A model generated the notes under the pieces. It did not search any database and was not told the origin of the DNA. It saw only the letters and a program-made list of their open reading frames with translations. Below are positions 17,567 through 26,608 of a stretch of DNA of 64,000 nt, piece by piece. The stretch comes from an uncultured Lachnospiraceae bacterium (GTDB taxonomy: Bacteria > Bacillota > Clostridia > Lachnospirales > Lachnospiraceae). The position numbers and the translations under genes are program-made. The stretch is taken from the NCBI GenBank assembly GCA_950097145.1, contig CATNCF010000002.1:62001-126000 (forward strand). Direction: 5' to 3'. How positions within the stretch are numbered: the first letter of the stretch is position 1; the number at the start of each line of letters is the position of its first letter.

Positions 17567-19396
17567 ATGCCGTCAACATTTTTTGGATTAACCATTGCAG
17601 GTTCGGCGCTGAATTCATTTCAGGCAGCCGTTAATACAACTGCAAATAATATTGCAAATGTAAATACAAAGGGGTATACCCGTCAGGAGGCGGTCCGCAT
17701 TGCGTCAGAAGCTCTTAGGACCAATCAGCGTTATGGTATGGCGGGAAGTGGTGTTACCACCACAGAAATTATACAGAAGAGAGAGTTTTACTATGATGTA
17801 AAGTATTGGGAGAATAATGCGAGAGTAGGAATGCAGGACTGCAAATTGTATTATATGCAGCAAATGGAAGAATATCTGCTGGATGATGATAATGCCAAGG
17901 GATTCGCAACGATTCTGGATGAGATGTTTAATGCACTGGAGACGCTGCACGGTTCTCCGGAAAATCTGGATGCCAGGAAACAGTTTATCAGTAAATCCCA
18001 GAACTTTGCAGACTTTTTCCGCAGCATGAATGTAGGTTTACTGCGGCTTCAGGAGGATGCCAACCAGGAGCTTGCGACCCAGGTAGAAAATGTCAATTCC
18101 ATTGCCCAGAAGGTTGCATTGCTGAATAAGCAGATCAATATCATTGAACTTCAGGGAACCAATGCCAATGAGCTGCGGGATCAGAGAGCCCTGCTCATTG
18201 ATGAACTGTCTGATTTGGCAGAAGTAGAAGTGACAGAGACGCCGGTGATTGACCCGGATCATCCTAATGCGGTGACAGGGGCAACGAATTATAAAGTAAA
18301 GATCAATGGGCAGACACTGGTAAATAATTTTGATTACAATACGCTGAAGTATGTGGCCAGAGAAAAGAAAGTCAATGAGACAGATGCAGACGGTCTGTAT
18401 GATATTGTCTGGAGCGATACCAATGTTCCGTTTAGTGTGAGCGGCAAGACATGTCAGGGAAGAATTGCCGCGCTTTATCAGATGCGTGACGGAAATAATA
18501 ACCAGGGGTTTAGCGGCAGAGTGGAATCTATTGTTCCAGGAAACGGCGGGGATCTTGTCACTATTACAAATCCCAGTATCACAGATATTAATAGTATCAA
18601 TATGGCAGAGGATGGCGTGATCACCATCAATAACAAAGAATACCGTTATTCTGGATTTAGTTATGACGCCAAGACTGAGACTTATCAATTCCAGTTAAAG
18701 CTTCCGCTCACAACAGAAGAGCGGGAAGGCCTGGTGAACCGAAAGGCAGCCGTCGGTGAAAGCATTGATGTGATGGGAGTTCCTTATTATCAGACTCAGG
18801 CCAATACATTTCTCCGAGAATTTGCAAAACAGCTCAATAACATCCAGAAGTCAGGGGTAGATCTGGACGGTAATGCAGGAACTTCATTCTTTGTGGCGGA
18901 AAATGCCGCGGATGGAAGCGAGTATAACTTTGACGATTATGATCCAGATGGAAACATGAGTACATTTAAAAATGATTATTATAAACTTACTGCAGGAAAT
19001 GTGAAGGTTGCAGGTGAGACATACAAGAACGCAGATAAGCTGGTGACTATGCAGAAGAAAGATCTGGCAGATGGAGAAGCCGTACAGAACATTGTGGAAC
19101 AAATGCAGAAACTGAAATCAGATGTGAAAATGTTCCGGGGAGGCGGCGCAGACCAGTTTTTGAAATGTCTGATCAACGATAATTCTGTGGATACTCAGAA
19201 AGCAGAGACATTTTTAAGAAATTACACAAATATTTCTGAATCAATTTTGCAGAAAAGAATGTCTATTTCTGCAGTAGATGAAGATGAAGAAGCGCTGGAT
19301 ATGTTAAGGTTCCAGCATTCCTATAATTTGGCATCCCGGATGATACAAACTATGTCAGAAATGTATAACCGTCTGATTTTGGAAACCGGTGTATAA
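17567..19396 (+). CDS. flgK: Flagellar hook-associated protein 1 FlgK (second paralogue)
   Basis: A 609-residue hook-associated protein. The start at 17567 is taken because GGAGG lies six bases before it; an in-frame ATG at 17555 lies partly inside that ribosome site. The N-terminal STFFGLTIAGSALNSFQAAVNTTANNIANVNTKGYTRQ and C-terminal SISAVDEDEEALDMLRFQHSYNLASRMIQTMSEMYNRLI are FlgK-type D0/D1 segments. The enlarged central region (about residues 230-500) is beta-rich and differs from the neighbour. It lies directly before flgL with 13 bases between. Which paralogue contacts the hook and which contacts FlgL cannot be told from sequence; both may form successive junction rings. Confidence 0.9.
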   Translation: MPSTFFGLTIAGSALNSFQAAVNTTANNIANVNTKGYTRQEAVRIASEALRTNQRYGMAGSGVTTTEIIQKREFYYDVKYWENNARVGMQDCKLYYMQQMEEYLLDDDNAKGFATILDEMFNALETLHGSPENLDARKQFISKSQNFADFFRSMNVGLLRLQEDANQELATQVENVNSIAQKVALLNKQINIIELQGTNANELRDQRALLIDELSDLAEVEVTETPVIDPDHPNAVTGATNYKVKINGQTLVNNFDYNTLKYVAREKKVNETDADGLYDIVWSDTNVPFSVSGKTCQGRIAALYQMRDGNNNQGFSGRVESIVPGNGGDLVTITNPSITDINSINMAEDGVITINNKEYRYSGFSYDAKTETYQFQLKLPLTTEEREGLVNRKAAVGESIDVMGVPYYQTQANTFLREFAKQLNNIQKSGVDLDGNAGTSFFVAENAADGSEYNFDDYDPDGNMSTFKNDYYKLTAGNVKVAGETYKNADKLVTMQKKDLADGEAVQNIVEQMQKLKSDVKMFRGGGADQFLKCLINDNSVDTQKAETFLRNYTNISESILQKRMSISAVDEDEEALDMLRFQHSYNLASRMIQTMSEMYNRLILETGV

Positions 19397-19409
19397 GGAG
19401 GTTTTGTAA

Positions 19410-20933
19410 ATGAGAGTTACGAACAGCATGATCAGCAGAAACAGCATGATTAATATTAACAGCAATAAGGTCAATGTTGATATATTAAATACCCAAATGA
19501 CTACCCAGAAAAAGATTTCCAGGCCCTCGGAAGATCCGGTTATTGCCATCCGTGCCCTGCGGCTGAGAAGTAATCTTAGCGAGCTGGATCAGTACTATGA
19601 GCGCAATATTCCAGATGCAAGATCCTGGATTGAGGTGACAGAGTCTGCATTGAAGAATATGCAGACCATATTGGATGATGTATATTCCCAATGTGTCAAT
19701 GGCGCCACAGACACTTTGACACAGGAGAACCGGGCGTCCATCCTTAAAAACCTTCAGTCTCTGCGGGAACAGGTATATAATGAAGGAAATGCGGACTGTG
19801 CCGGAAGGCATGTATTTACTGGCTATAAGACAAATAAACAGCTTACGTTCGGAGAGGATGAGAAGGACACATCTTATACAATTACAGAAAAAATTTCTTA
19901 TGAAGATATCGAAGAAAAGCGGTATTACAGTAATACAGTGACATTGCCGAACTCCCCGGCAGAAGTGGGGAATGGCGTGGCTGTTGGCGACATGCCGCAA
20001 GAACATATTCATAAGCGCATCCGCCTGTCGTATGAGCAGACAGAAAGCCTGGACGCTGAGAATTTAAAATATTATGATGAAACTTCAGGCAGGTGGGAAA
20101 ATCTGTCTGATATGGAAATTGGAATTGGTACTGTGAATGTCAGAACAAACTTATCTTACGATGAATGGGCAGAAAGTGGTTTCAGTGTTGGAGCGAATCA
20201 GGCTATTTACTTTAAAGAAACAGGCGAGCTGGTGCTGGGCTCCAATGTTGCAAATCAGTTGGGAAGCCAGAAGACGCAGCTTGCCATTACTTATGATAAG
20301 ACAGGATTCAAAGAAGGAGAACTCAGGCCGGAACATTATTTTGACTGTACGGATACCACAGATCCTGAAAATGAGATAGAATATACCAAGGAGAACCAGG
20401 AAATCCAATTTACCATCTCCTTTAAGCAGAGCCTTACTGTAAATACCCAGGCCAGCGATGTTATGGACGCTTCCATTGGCAGGGATATTGATGAGCTGGC
20501 AACAACTGTTCAGGCGGCAATTGCTGCACACGATAAGGTGGCAAAACTGGAAGAAATGAAGAAGGAGGCCCAGTATTCAGATCCCCAGTCCCAGGCGGCT
20601 TTGGATCAGTGGCTGGAGGCGGCAAAGAAGGAAGCTGTGTATGCAGACGATAATATGCAAAAGGTTTATTCCAGAGGCGTGGGAAAATTCCAGGAATATA
20701 AGGATAACGTTACACTTGCCAGAACCGATCTGGGAAGCAGGGAAAATCGTCTGTTATTGACAGAGAACAGGATGTCCAATCAGCAGGCAACTTTTGAACA
20801 GTTAAAATCCAGAAATGAGGATATGGAATTATCAGATATTATTATTCAGTATACCGCCGCATACAATGCATACCAGGCGTCTCTGCAGGCATCATCAAAA
20901 GCCAACGGGCAGACGTTATTAAATTATCTGTAG
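19410..20933 (+). CDS. flgL: Flagellar hook-associated protein 3 FlgL
   Basis: A 507-residue flagellin-like protein that links the FlgK ring to the filament. The N-terminal MRVTNSMISRNSMININSNKVNVDILNTQMTTQKKISRPSEDPVIAIRALRLRSNL is diagnostic: the KISRPSEDP segment corresponds to the KI..PSDDP region of FlgL. The C-terminal LGSRENRLLLTENRMSNQQATFEQLKSRNEDMELSDIIIQYTAAYNAYQASLQASSK is the flagellin D0/D1 helix. At about 500 residues it is longer than the common ~300-residue FlgL, owing to an inserted central region. AAGGAGG precedes the ATG. Confidence 0.92.
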   Translation: MRVTNSMISRNSMININSNKVNVDILNTQMTTQKKISRPSEDPVIAIRALRLRSNLSELDQYYERNIPDARSWIEVTESALKNMQTILDDVYSQCVNGATDTLTQENRASILKNLQSLREQVYNEGNADCAGRHVFTGYKTNKQLTFGEDEKDTSYTITEKISYEDIEEKRYYSNTVTLPNSPAEVGNGVAVGDMPQEHIHKRIRLSYEQTESLDAENLKYYDETSGRWENLSDMEIGIGTVNVRTNLSYDEWAESGFSVGANQAIYFKETGELVLGSNVANQLGSQKTQLAITYDKTGFKEGELRPEHYFDCTDTTDPENEIEYTKENQEIQFTISFKQSLTVNTQASDVMDASIGRDIDELATTVQAAIAAHDKVAKLEEMKKEAQYSDPQSQAALDQWLEAAKKEAVYADDNMQKVYSRGVGKFQEYKDNVTLARTDLGSRENRLLLTENRMSNQQATFEQLKSRNEDMELSDIIIQYTAAYNAYQASLQASSKANGQTLLNYL

Positions 20934-20987
20934 AAAGAGGCGTTATCATAAAATATTTTTTCCCAGAGCTGGGAACGGAGGAAAATT

Positions 20988-21452
20988 ATGCAGTTGAATA
21001 CAAGACTGTTTGGAGAGATTGAGATAGAGGAAGAAAAGATTATTTTCTTTGAAAAGGGGATTATCGGATTTCCCCACTGCCAGAGATTTACATTGATTAT
21101 GGATGAGACAGAGGATGGAAAAAGGAAGAATATTTCCTGGCTGCAGTCTATCGAGGAACCGGGATTTGCCCTTCCAGTGATGGACCCTCTCATTATTAAA
21201 AAGGATTATAATCCCCATGTTGAACATGAGCTCTTAAAAAATCTTGGAAGTTTGACAGAGGAGAATACGTATGTTCTGGTTACAGTGACAGTGCCTTCAG
21301 ACGTGAGGAAACTCAGTGTAAATCTGAAAGCTCCTATCGTAATTAATGTGGAGGAGAAAAAGGCAGATCAGATTATCATAGAAGACAGCTTTCCAGTGAA
21401 ATACCCTATATACGAAATTTTGCAGGCAAAGAAAGAAAAGGCGGGTGAATAG
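20988..21452 (+). CDS. fliW: Flagellar assembly factor FliW
   Basis: A 154-residue cytoplasmic protein that binds flagellin and, when free, binds CsrA to relieve repression of flagellin translation (known from Bacillus). It shows the family start [37 protein letters not shown], then [17 protein letters not shown] and [23 protein letters not shown], which follow FliW closely. CGGAGG lies before the ATG. The next gene, csrA, starts one base after the stop, consistent with their known partnership. Confidence 0.93.
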   Translation: MQLNTRLFGEIEIEEEKIIFFEKGIIGFPHCQRFTLIMDETEDGKRKNISWLQSIEEPGFALPVMDPLIIKKDYNPHVEHELLKNLGSLTEENTYVLVTVTVPSDVRKLSVNLKAPIVINVEEKKADQIIIEDSFPVKYPIYEILQAKKEKAGE

Positions 21453-21453
21453 G

Positions 21454-21669
21454 ATGCTGGCTCTGACCAGAAAAAAAGGCGAATCCATCATTGTGAATAA
21501 TGATATAGAAATTAGTATCCTGGAACTGCGCGGGGATCAGGTGAAGATAGGTATCAGCGCTCCCAAAGAAGTTCCCGTGTACCGCAAGGAGGTCTATATC
21601 CAGATTCAGAAGGAAAATGAAGCGGCGGTCAGCCTGGAAAACGTGAATGCGTTGAAAAATATTCTATAA
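21454..21669 (+). CDS. csrA: Carbon storage regulator CsrA
   Basis: A 71-residue RNA-binding dimer: [55 protein letters not shown]. Conserved features include Leu4, Arg6, the GD.V.IGI.AP core strand and VYR.E(V/I). The ATG at 21454 is preferred over an in-frame GTG at 21445 because CsrA proteins begin with ML.L.RK. In flagellated Gram-positive bacteria it blocks the flagellin ribosome site, and FliW, encoded just upstream, sequesters it. A candidate binding hairpin is present in the flagellin leader of this same window. Confidence 0.95.
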   Translation: MLALTRKKGESIIVNNDIEISILELRGDQVKIGISAPKEVPVYRKEVYIQIQKENEAAVSLENVNALKNIL

Positions 21670-21673
21670 AGCA

Positions 21674-21700
21674 TAAATTTTTATGGAAAAATTCCGATAC
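21674..21700 (+). promoter_or_regulatory. sigma-D promoter before flaG-fliD-fliS
   Basis: TAAA, 15 bases, TCCGATAC. Fits the flagellar consensus with changes only at the outer bases of the -10. It would drive flaG, fliD, fliS and the following chaperone gene. Confidence 0.85.
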
Positions 21701-21714
21701 TTATTATATAGTAT

Positions 21715-21735
21715 CAGACGGCAGAAGTCCGTCTG
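21715..21735 (+). other. 5' leader stem-loop of the flaG transcript
   Basis: Perfect seven-base stem CAGACGG / CCGTCTG with a seven-base loop, no T-run. It begins about 15 bases after the sigma-D -10, so it would form at the very 5' end of the mRNA, where such stems often protect transcripts. It could alternatively mark the 3' end of the csrA transcript. Confidence 0.5.
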
Positions 21736-21853
21736 CCTCTCTGAATTATGTGTGATTAAGATGGTTTGGCGGGGATAAGATGCAGGAATAAAAAAGAGGC
21801 GGTGGGGACTTGCCAGTCCATCTGTCTGGGAATATCACATGGAGGTGATTGTA

Positions 21854-22375
21854 ATGGCAATTGAAGCGTTGAAATCTGCTGGGATTGCGGCATATCAGGG
21901 AAGTAGCCCTAAACCTGCAGTAAGTGTGGCTGAACCGGCGGCGAAGCCGGAGGTTCCATCTGTAGTGGTAAAGAGTGAAAGAGCTGCAGAGAAGGTTGTG
22001 GATTTGGCAGAAATCAAGCCCAAGAAAAAAAGTACAGAATCAGTGGCAGACACCAGCAGAGGCAGCAGAATCAGGGGAAGAGTCACAGTTAGTGAAGAAG
22101 CTGGGACAACGGAACCGGTGCTCAAAGAGAGCAATGAGCCTGTGGAAGGGAAGGCGTCTACAGAAGGGCTGAAACGTGCAGTGGAAGAGATCAATAAGAA
22201 GGTAGTAAATTCTGAGGCTGTTTTTGGAGTGCATGATTCCACAAACCGGGTGACAATTAAGATTGTGGATAAGCAGACGAAGGAAGTTTTGAAAGAGTAT
22301 CCGCCAGAAAAGACCCTTGATATGATCGCAAAGGTCTGGGAATTGGCTGGGTTGTTGGTAGATGAAAAGGGTTAG
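21854..22375 (+). CDS. flaG: FlaG-family flagellar protein
   Basis: A 173-residue protein whose last ~70 residues match the FlaG domain: LKRAVEEINKKVVNSEAVFGVHDSTNRVTIKIVDKQTKEVLKEYPPEKTLDMIAKVWELAGLLVDEKG. The first ~100 residues are low-complexity and charged, and probably disordered. FlaG affects filament length in several bacteria and is usually encoded next to fliD, as here. The ATG at 21854 is used because GGAGGTGATT is ideally placed before it; an ATG at 21839 lies ahead of that site. It is the first gene of a sigma-D operon. Confidence 0.88.
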   Translation: MAIEALKSAGIAAYQGSSPKPAVSVAEPAAKPEVPSVVVKSERAAEKVVDLAEIKPKKKSTESVADTSRGSRIRGRVTVSEEAGTTEPVLKESNEPVEGKASTEGLKRAVEEINKKVVNSEAVFGVHDSTNRVTIKIVDKQTKEVLKEYPPEKTLDMIAKVWELAGLLVDEKG

Positions 22376-22386
22376 GAGGAATAATT

Positions 22387-24639
22387 ATGGCTATTAGAGT
22401 ATCAGGTTTGGTATCAGGATTAGATACAGATTCCATTGTGCAGGAGCTGGTTTCTGCTTATAGTAAGAAGAAGGATAAATATGTAAAGGCACAGACCAAG
22501 CTGGATTGGAAGATGGATGCCTGGAAAGAATTGAATAAGAAGGTTAATAAGCTCTATAAAAGACTGGGCAATATGAAGCTGAGTTCTTATTATAATAAGA
22601 AGACCACCAGTATTTCAGATACTACCAAGGCAACTGTTACGGCAAGCAATGGAGCCTTGAACGGAACGCAGAAACTGCAGATTAATGAGGTTGCGTCTAC
22701 TGGCTATATTACAGGCGGCGTTTTAAAAGAGGGCACCACATCAAGCACTAAGCTAAAAGATTTAGGCATGGCGGACGGCAGTAAAGGTTCGATTGCCGTT
22801 AGTACAAAGAGCGGGACTACTAATATTGAAGTCAGTTCCGATATGACAGTAAACAATTTTATTAATAAACTGAAGGAAGCGGGAGTTTCCGCAAACTTTG
22901 ATGCGACGAATAACCGTTTATTTATCTCTGCGAAGAACAGTGGAGAGGAAAATGATTTCGGACTGACGGCTGCCGACGCAAATGGTATGGCTGCATTGAA
23001 GGGCTTGGGCCTGCATGTAAAATCCGATGCAAATGATAAGGCATATGCGGAATGGGATAAGTATCTGAATGATGCTTCCGGGAATCCTTTTGCGACAGAT
23101 GCAGACAAACGGGCGAATTTTGAGGCCATATTGAAGAATATCGAAAAGTATCAAGGTGATGCAAGTACGGTGGATAGTATCGCATATATTGAGTCTTTAA
23201 ATGCTGATGAAAAGACCAAAATAACCAATCTTCAAGCGGAACGCAATTATGCAGTTGCTTACGGCGCTATGATGAATACCTTAAGAACGGATGACGGGGC
23301 AGGAAGCCCGAAATTGAGTTCTGCAGAGCAGACAAAACTGCAGGAGTTGCTTACGAAGACGGATGAAGAGCTTAAGGACAGTGGTGAAGATACTGAATTT
23401 GATAGACTGAAAACGAAACTCGGCATTAGTGAAGATGAGTTTAACAAACTGAGAGCGAATACACAGGCAGTTGCTGATTATGAGGCCGAGTCTGCGAATG
23501 CTGCTGCGGTTGGCAAAGTACAGACTGCTTATGCAAGCGGAGAAGCTGCCATGGAGCAGTGGTATAATGATAATGATGCGGCAATTAAGGCGTCTTCTAA
23601 CAATATTGAGGCGAATAATCAGGTCATTGCGGATCATCAGGCATATATTAAGAAACATGCCATACTTGCCAGCGCTGCCCCGGCAGGCGACGGCATTAGT
23701 ATGGCTGACCGTGTGGATACCCTGATGGAGAAACTTGATTACATCCAACAGGCAAAAACAGACAATGACTATACTGCAGACGCTGTAAAAATTAATGGAA
23801 AGGATGCAGAGATTGTCCTGAATGGCGCTACTTATAAATCTGCAAGCAATGACATTACAGTAAACGGCATTACCATTACAGCATTGCAGAAGACGTCGCC
23901 GGGTGAAGAACTTACCATCACTACCCAGGCGAATGTCCAGGGTATCTACGACAGCATTAAGGATTTCCTGAAGGAATACAATGCTCTGATTAAAGAGATG
24001 GATCAGCTCTATAATGCAGATTCTGCTAAGGGATATGAGCCTCTGACAGACGAAGAGAAAGAGGCTATGTCAGATAAGGAAATTGATAAGTGGGAAGAGA
24101 AGATTAAAGGCTCTATTCTTCGAAGGGACGATACCTTATCTTCTGTTATGAGCCTGATGACCAGCAGCATGGCTCAGGGATTCACCTTAAGCGACGGCAA
24201 GAAATACAGTCTGGCAAGCTTCGGCATCAAGACTCAGGGGTATTTTGCTTCCGCTGAGAATGAAGGATATGTTTATCATATAGACGGAGACAGTGAGGAT
24301 GAAGTTTCTGCTGGAAACAACGGCGGAAATAATGCATTGATGAAAGCAATTCAGGATAACCCTGAACAGGTACAGGAATTTTTTCAGAAATTAAGTGATA
24401 ATCTGTATGAAAAGCTGGATAAAAAGATGCAGAGTACCACGATGAATACCAGATTCTACATCTACCATGATAAGAAGATGCAGAAAGATTATGATGATTA
24501 TACGAAAACCATTAAAAAATGGGAAGAAAAGGTTACCGCCATGGAAGATAAATACTATAAACAGTTTGCAGCCATGGAGAAAGCCCTTTCTTCTCTGCAG
24601 AGCAGTACCAGTGCATTAAGCGGCTTATTAGGTTCCTGA
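22387..24639 (+). CDS. fliD: Flagellar filament cap protein FliD (HAP2) with enlarged middle
   Basis: A 750-residue cap protein that folds flagellin monomers at the filament tip and often mediates adhesion. The N-terminal MAIRVSGLVSGLDTDSIVQELVSAYSKKKDKYVKAQTKLDWKMDAWKELNKKV is the FliD_N domain. The C-terminal half holds the FliD_C pattern (NVQGIYDSIKDFLKEYNALIKEMDQLYNADSAKGYEPLTDEEKEAMSDKEI...WEEKIKGSILRRDDTLSSVMSLM) and ends in coiled-coil helices. Residues about 210-450 form an extra Ala/Asp/Lys-rich, helical insertion, making it longer than the common 450-550-residue FliD. AGGAGG precedes the ATG, 11 bases after flaG. Confidence 0.92.
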   Translation: MAIRVSGLVSGLDTDSIVQELVSAYSKKKDKYVKAQTKLDWKMDAWKELNKKVNKLYKRLGNMKLSSYYNKKTTSISDTTKATVTASNGALNGTQKLQINEVASTGYITGGVLKEGTTSSTKLKDLGMADGSKGSIAVSTKSGTTNIEVSSDMTVNNFINKLKEAGVSANFDATNNRLFISAKNSGEENDFGLTAADANGMAALKGLGLHVKSDANDKAYAEWDKYLNDASGNPFATDADKRANFEAILKNIEKYQGDASTVDSIAYIESLNADEKTKITNLQAERNYAVAYGAMMNTLRTDDGAGSPKLSSAEQTKLQELLTKTDEELKDSGEDTEFDRLKTKLGISEDEFNKLRANTQAVADYEAESANAAAVGKVQTAYASGEAAMEQWYNDNDAAIKASSNNIEANNQVIADHQAYIKKHAILASAAPAGDGISMADRVDTLMEKLDYIQQAKTDNDYTADAVKINGKDAEIVLNGATYKSASNDITVNGITITALQKTSPGEELTITTQANVQGIYDSIKDFLKEYNALIKEMDQLYNADSAKGYEPLTDEEKEAMSDKEIDKWEEKIKGSILRRDDTLSSVMSLMTSSMAQGFTLSDGKKYSLASFGIKTQGYFASAENEGYVYHIDGDSEDEVSAGNNGGNNALMKAIQDNPEQVQEFFQKLSDNLYEKLDKKMQSTTMNTRFYIYHDKKMQKDYDDYTKTIKKWEEKVTAMEDKYYKQFAAMEKALSSLQSSTSALSGLLGS

Positions 24640-24651
24640 TAAGCATGAAAC

Positions 24652-24676
24652 GGCTGCCCGGTTGTACCGGGCGGCT
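24652..24676 (+). other. Intercistronic hairpin between fliD and fliS
   Basis: GCCCGGT / ACCGGGC around TGT, extended by four further pairs (two of them wobble) to an 11-base stem. It has no T-run, so it is not a classic terminator. Such a stem could mark an mRNA processing site or stabilise the fliD part of the transcript. Confidence 0.55.
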
Positions 24677-24704
24677 GTATAATATTTCAAGGAGGAAATA
24701 AACC

Positions 24705-25076
24705 ATGATTGCAAACCAGGGTTATGCAGCTTACAACCAAAACAAAATTTTGACGGCATCTCCGGGAGAACTGACACTGATGTTGTATGACGGTGCAATT
24801 AAATTCTGTAATCTTGCCATTGATGCCGTAGACCAGAGAAATATTCAGAAGGCACATGAGAATATTGTCAAGGTAGAGAACATCATAGAAGAGTTCCGGG
24901 CAACGCTGAACCATAAATATCCCGTGGCAGAAGATTTTGAAAATGTTTATAAATATATTTATGACAGGTTGGTGGAAGCAAATATCAAGAAGGATAGGGA
25001 AATACTAGAAGAAGTGCTGAAACATCTGCGTACCATGCGTGATACCTGGAAAGAAGTCATGCAGAAGGCGAGATAG
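24705..25076 (+). CDS. fliS: Flagellin export chaperone FliS
   Basis: A 123-residue four-helix chaperone that binds the flagellin C-terminus before export. Family features: GYAAYNQNKILTASPGELTLMLYDGAIKFCNLAIDAVDQRNIQKAHENIVKVENIIEEFRATLN, with the TASP.EL..MLYDGAI.F signature, and YDRLVEANIKKDREILEEVLKHLRTMRDTWKEVM. AAGGAGG precedes the ATG. Directly followed by another small helical gene. Confidence 0.95.
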   Translation: MIANQGYAAYNQNKILTASPGELTLMLYDGAIKFCNLAIDAVDQRNIQKAHENIVKVENIIEEFRATLNHKYPVAEDFENVYKYIYDRLVEANIKKDREILEEVLKHLRTMRDTWKEVMQKAR

Positions 25077-25098
25077 AAGATGATAACAGGAGAATAAT

Positions 25099-25578
25099 AT
25101 GCAGGATAGAGAATATGTTATGGTTTTGATTCAGAGTCTGGAGAAGAAGAAAGAGATCTTAAATAAGCTCATTGAGAAAAATAAAGAACAGGGGACTCTG
25201 TTTATAGATGAGGATTCAGATCCAGACAGGCTGGAAGAGAATATACAGGAAAAAAATGTTCTGGTGGAGCAGCTTAATCAGTTGGATGATGGATTTCAGC
25301 AGATATATGACAGAATCAAGGCCATTCTGCAGGAACAAAAGGAATCCTATAAGGAAGAAATCTGTGCTATGAAGCAATTGATTACTGAGATTACAGACAG
25401 AAGTACAACGGTCCAGACTCAGGAATTGAGAAACCGCGATCTTGCAGTGAAACGTTTTTCATCAGTAAAAGGAAATATCCGTCACGCCCGCGCCAGCAAT
25501 CAGGTGGCAAGCCAGTATTATAAAAGCATGTCCAAATTAAATACGGTGGATTCTCAATTTTTGGACAGTAAAAAATAG
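25099..25578 (+). CDS. FlgN/FliT-like helical flagellar chaperone
   Basis: A 159-residue, wholly helical charged protein (QSLEKKKEILNKLIEKNKEQGTLFIDEDSDPDRLEENIQEKNVLVEQLNQLDDGFQQIYDRIKAILQ) resembling FlgN-type proteins in pattern. It ends in an Arg/Ser-rich tail (SVKGNIRHARASNQVASQYYKSMSK). Its place right after fliS, where fliT stands in other flagellar operons, suggests a chaperone for FliD or another late substrate. CAGGAG precedes the ATG. Last gene before the separate flagellin unit. Family assignment is moderate, since similarity is mainly in pattern and position. Confidence 0.65.
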   Translation: MQDREYVMVLIQSLEKKKEILNKLIEKNKEQGTLFIDEDSDPDRLEENIQEKNVLVEQLNQLDDGFQQIYDRIKAILQEQKESYKEEICAMKQLITEITDRSTTVQTQELRNRDLAVKRFSSVKGNIRHARASNQVASQYYKSMSKLNTVDSQFLDSKK

Positions 25579-25608
25579 AAAAATTTCAAAAATTTTTCAA
25601 ATCAGGTG

Positions 25609-25635
25609 TAAAGTATCGGGGAAAGTCTCCGATAT
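25609..25635 (+). promoter_or_regulatory. sigma-D promoter of the flagellin gene
   Basis: TAAA, 15 bases, TCCGATAT. An excellent match to the flagellar promoter consensus, about 138 bases before the flagellin start, leaving a leader of about 130 bases. Confidence 0.93.
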
Positions 25636-25732
25636 ATGTTACAAGTAAAGAAATTACATTACTTAAGACTTTAGTAACCGGACTGGATGGAGCGTACGGC
25701 CGGAAGGGAAGGTTACAATTCCAATTATTAAA

Positions 25733-25765
25733 TGCAGCATGGAAGCTGCAGTACATTCAAGGAGG
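25733..25765 (+). promoter_or_regulatory. Candidate CsrA-binding sites in the flagellin leader
   Basis: A six-base perfect stem TGCAGC (25733-25738) / GCTGCA (25745-25750) presents ATGGAA in its loop, the classic GGA-in-loop CsrA site. A second GGA lies in the ribosome site GGAGG (25761-25765). Two-site binding with the downstream site on the Shine-Dalgarno is how CsrA represses hag in Bacillus subtilis. Both csrA and fliW are encoded in this window. Confidence 0.7.
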
Positions 25766-25773
25766 AATATATT

Positions 25774-26586
25774 ATGGTAGTACAGCACAATCTTACAGCG
25801 ATGAACGCAAACAGACAGTTAGGTATCACAACAAGCGCACAGGCTAAGTCAACTGAAAAGTTATCTTCTGGTTATAAAGTAAACCGTGCAGGCGATGACG
25901 CTGCTGGATTATCTATTTCAGAGAAGATGAGAAGCCAGATCAGAGGCTTGAACAAAGCTTCTTCTAACGCTCAGGACGGTGTTTCCTTAATCCAGGTTGC
26001 TGAGGGTGCTTTGAATGAAGTTCACTCCATCTTACAGAGAATGAATGAGCTGGCAACCCAGGCAGCGAACGATACCAACACCACTGTTGACAGAAATGCA
26101 ATCCAGAAAGAAATTAACCAGTTATCTTCTGAGATCACAAGAATCCAGTCTACCACACAGTTCAATACCATGAACCTGTTAGACGGACAATTCACTGGCA
26201 AGAACCTTCAGGTTGGTTCTCTGGCTGGACAGTCAATTCAGATCAGCATCAGCAACATGAGCGCAAGTGCTATTTCTGTAAATAACTTGAAGGTAAGTTC
26301 CTTCAGTTCTGCTGGATCTGCTATGACTAAGATTCAGAAGGCTATCGACAAGGTATCTGAGCAGAGATCTTATCTTGGTGCATTACAGAACAGATTAGAG
26401 CATACCATCGCTAACTTGGATAACGTTTCTGAGAACACATCTGCTGCTGAGTCCCGTATCCGTGACGTTGATATGGCAGAAGAGATGGTTGAGTACAGCA
26501 AGAACAACATTCTTGCACAGGCTGGACAGTCTATGCTTGCACAGGCTAATCAGTCTACACAGGGCGTATTATCCATCCTTGGCTAA
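25774..26586 (+). CDS. fliC/hag: Flagellin
   Basis: A 270-residue filament subunit. The start at 25774 follows AAGGAGGAATATATT and gives the standard MVVQHNLTAMNANRQLG; the upstream in-frame ATG at 25732 lies in the leader hairpin. D0/D1 domains are complete at both ends (TEKLSSGYKVNRAGDDAAGLSISEKMRSQIRGL; AESRIRDVDMAEEMVEYSKNNILAQAGQSMLAQAN). The Toll-like-receptor-5-type segment ILQRMNELATQAAN is retained. There is almost no D2/D3: only a short Ser-rich stretch (SISNMSASAISVNNLKVSSFSSAGSAM), the most plausible O-glycosylation surface. Codon use is cleaner than in neighbours, as expected for a highly expressed gene. Glycosyltransferase genes begin just past its terminator. Confidence 0.97.
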   Translation: MVVQHNLTAMNANRQLGITTSAQAKSTEKLSSGYKVNRAGDDAAGLSISEKMRSQIRGLNKASSNAQDGVSLIQVAEGALNEVHSILQRMNELATQAANDTNTTVDRNAIQKEINQLSSEITRIQSTTQFNTMNLLDGQFTGKNLQVGSLAGQSIQISISNMSASAISVNNLKVSSFSSAGSAMTKIQKAIDKVSEQRSYLGALQNRLEHTIANLDNVSENTSAAESRIRDVDMAEEMVEYSKNNILAQAGQSMLAQANQSTQGVLSILG

Positions 26587-26608
26587 TCAGATTAGTGACT
26601 ATCATAAA

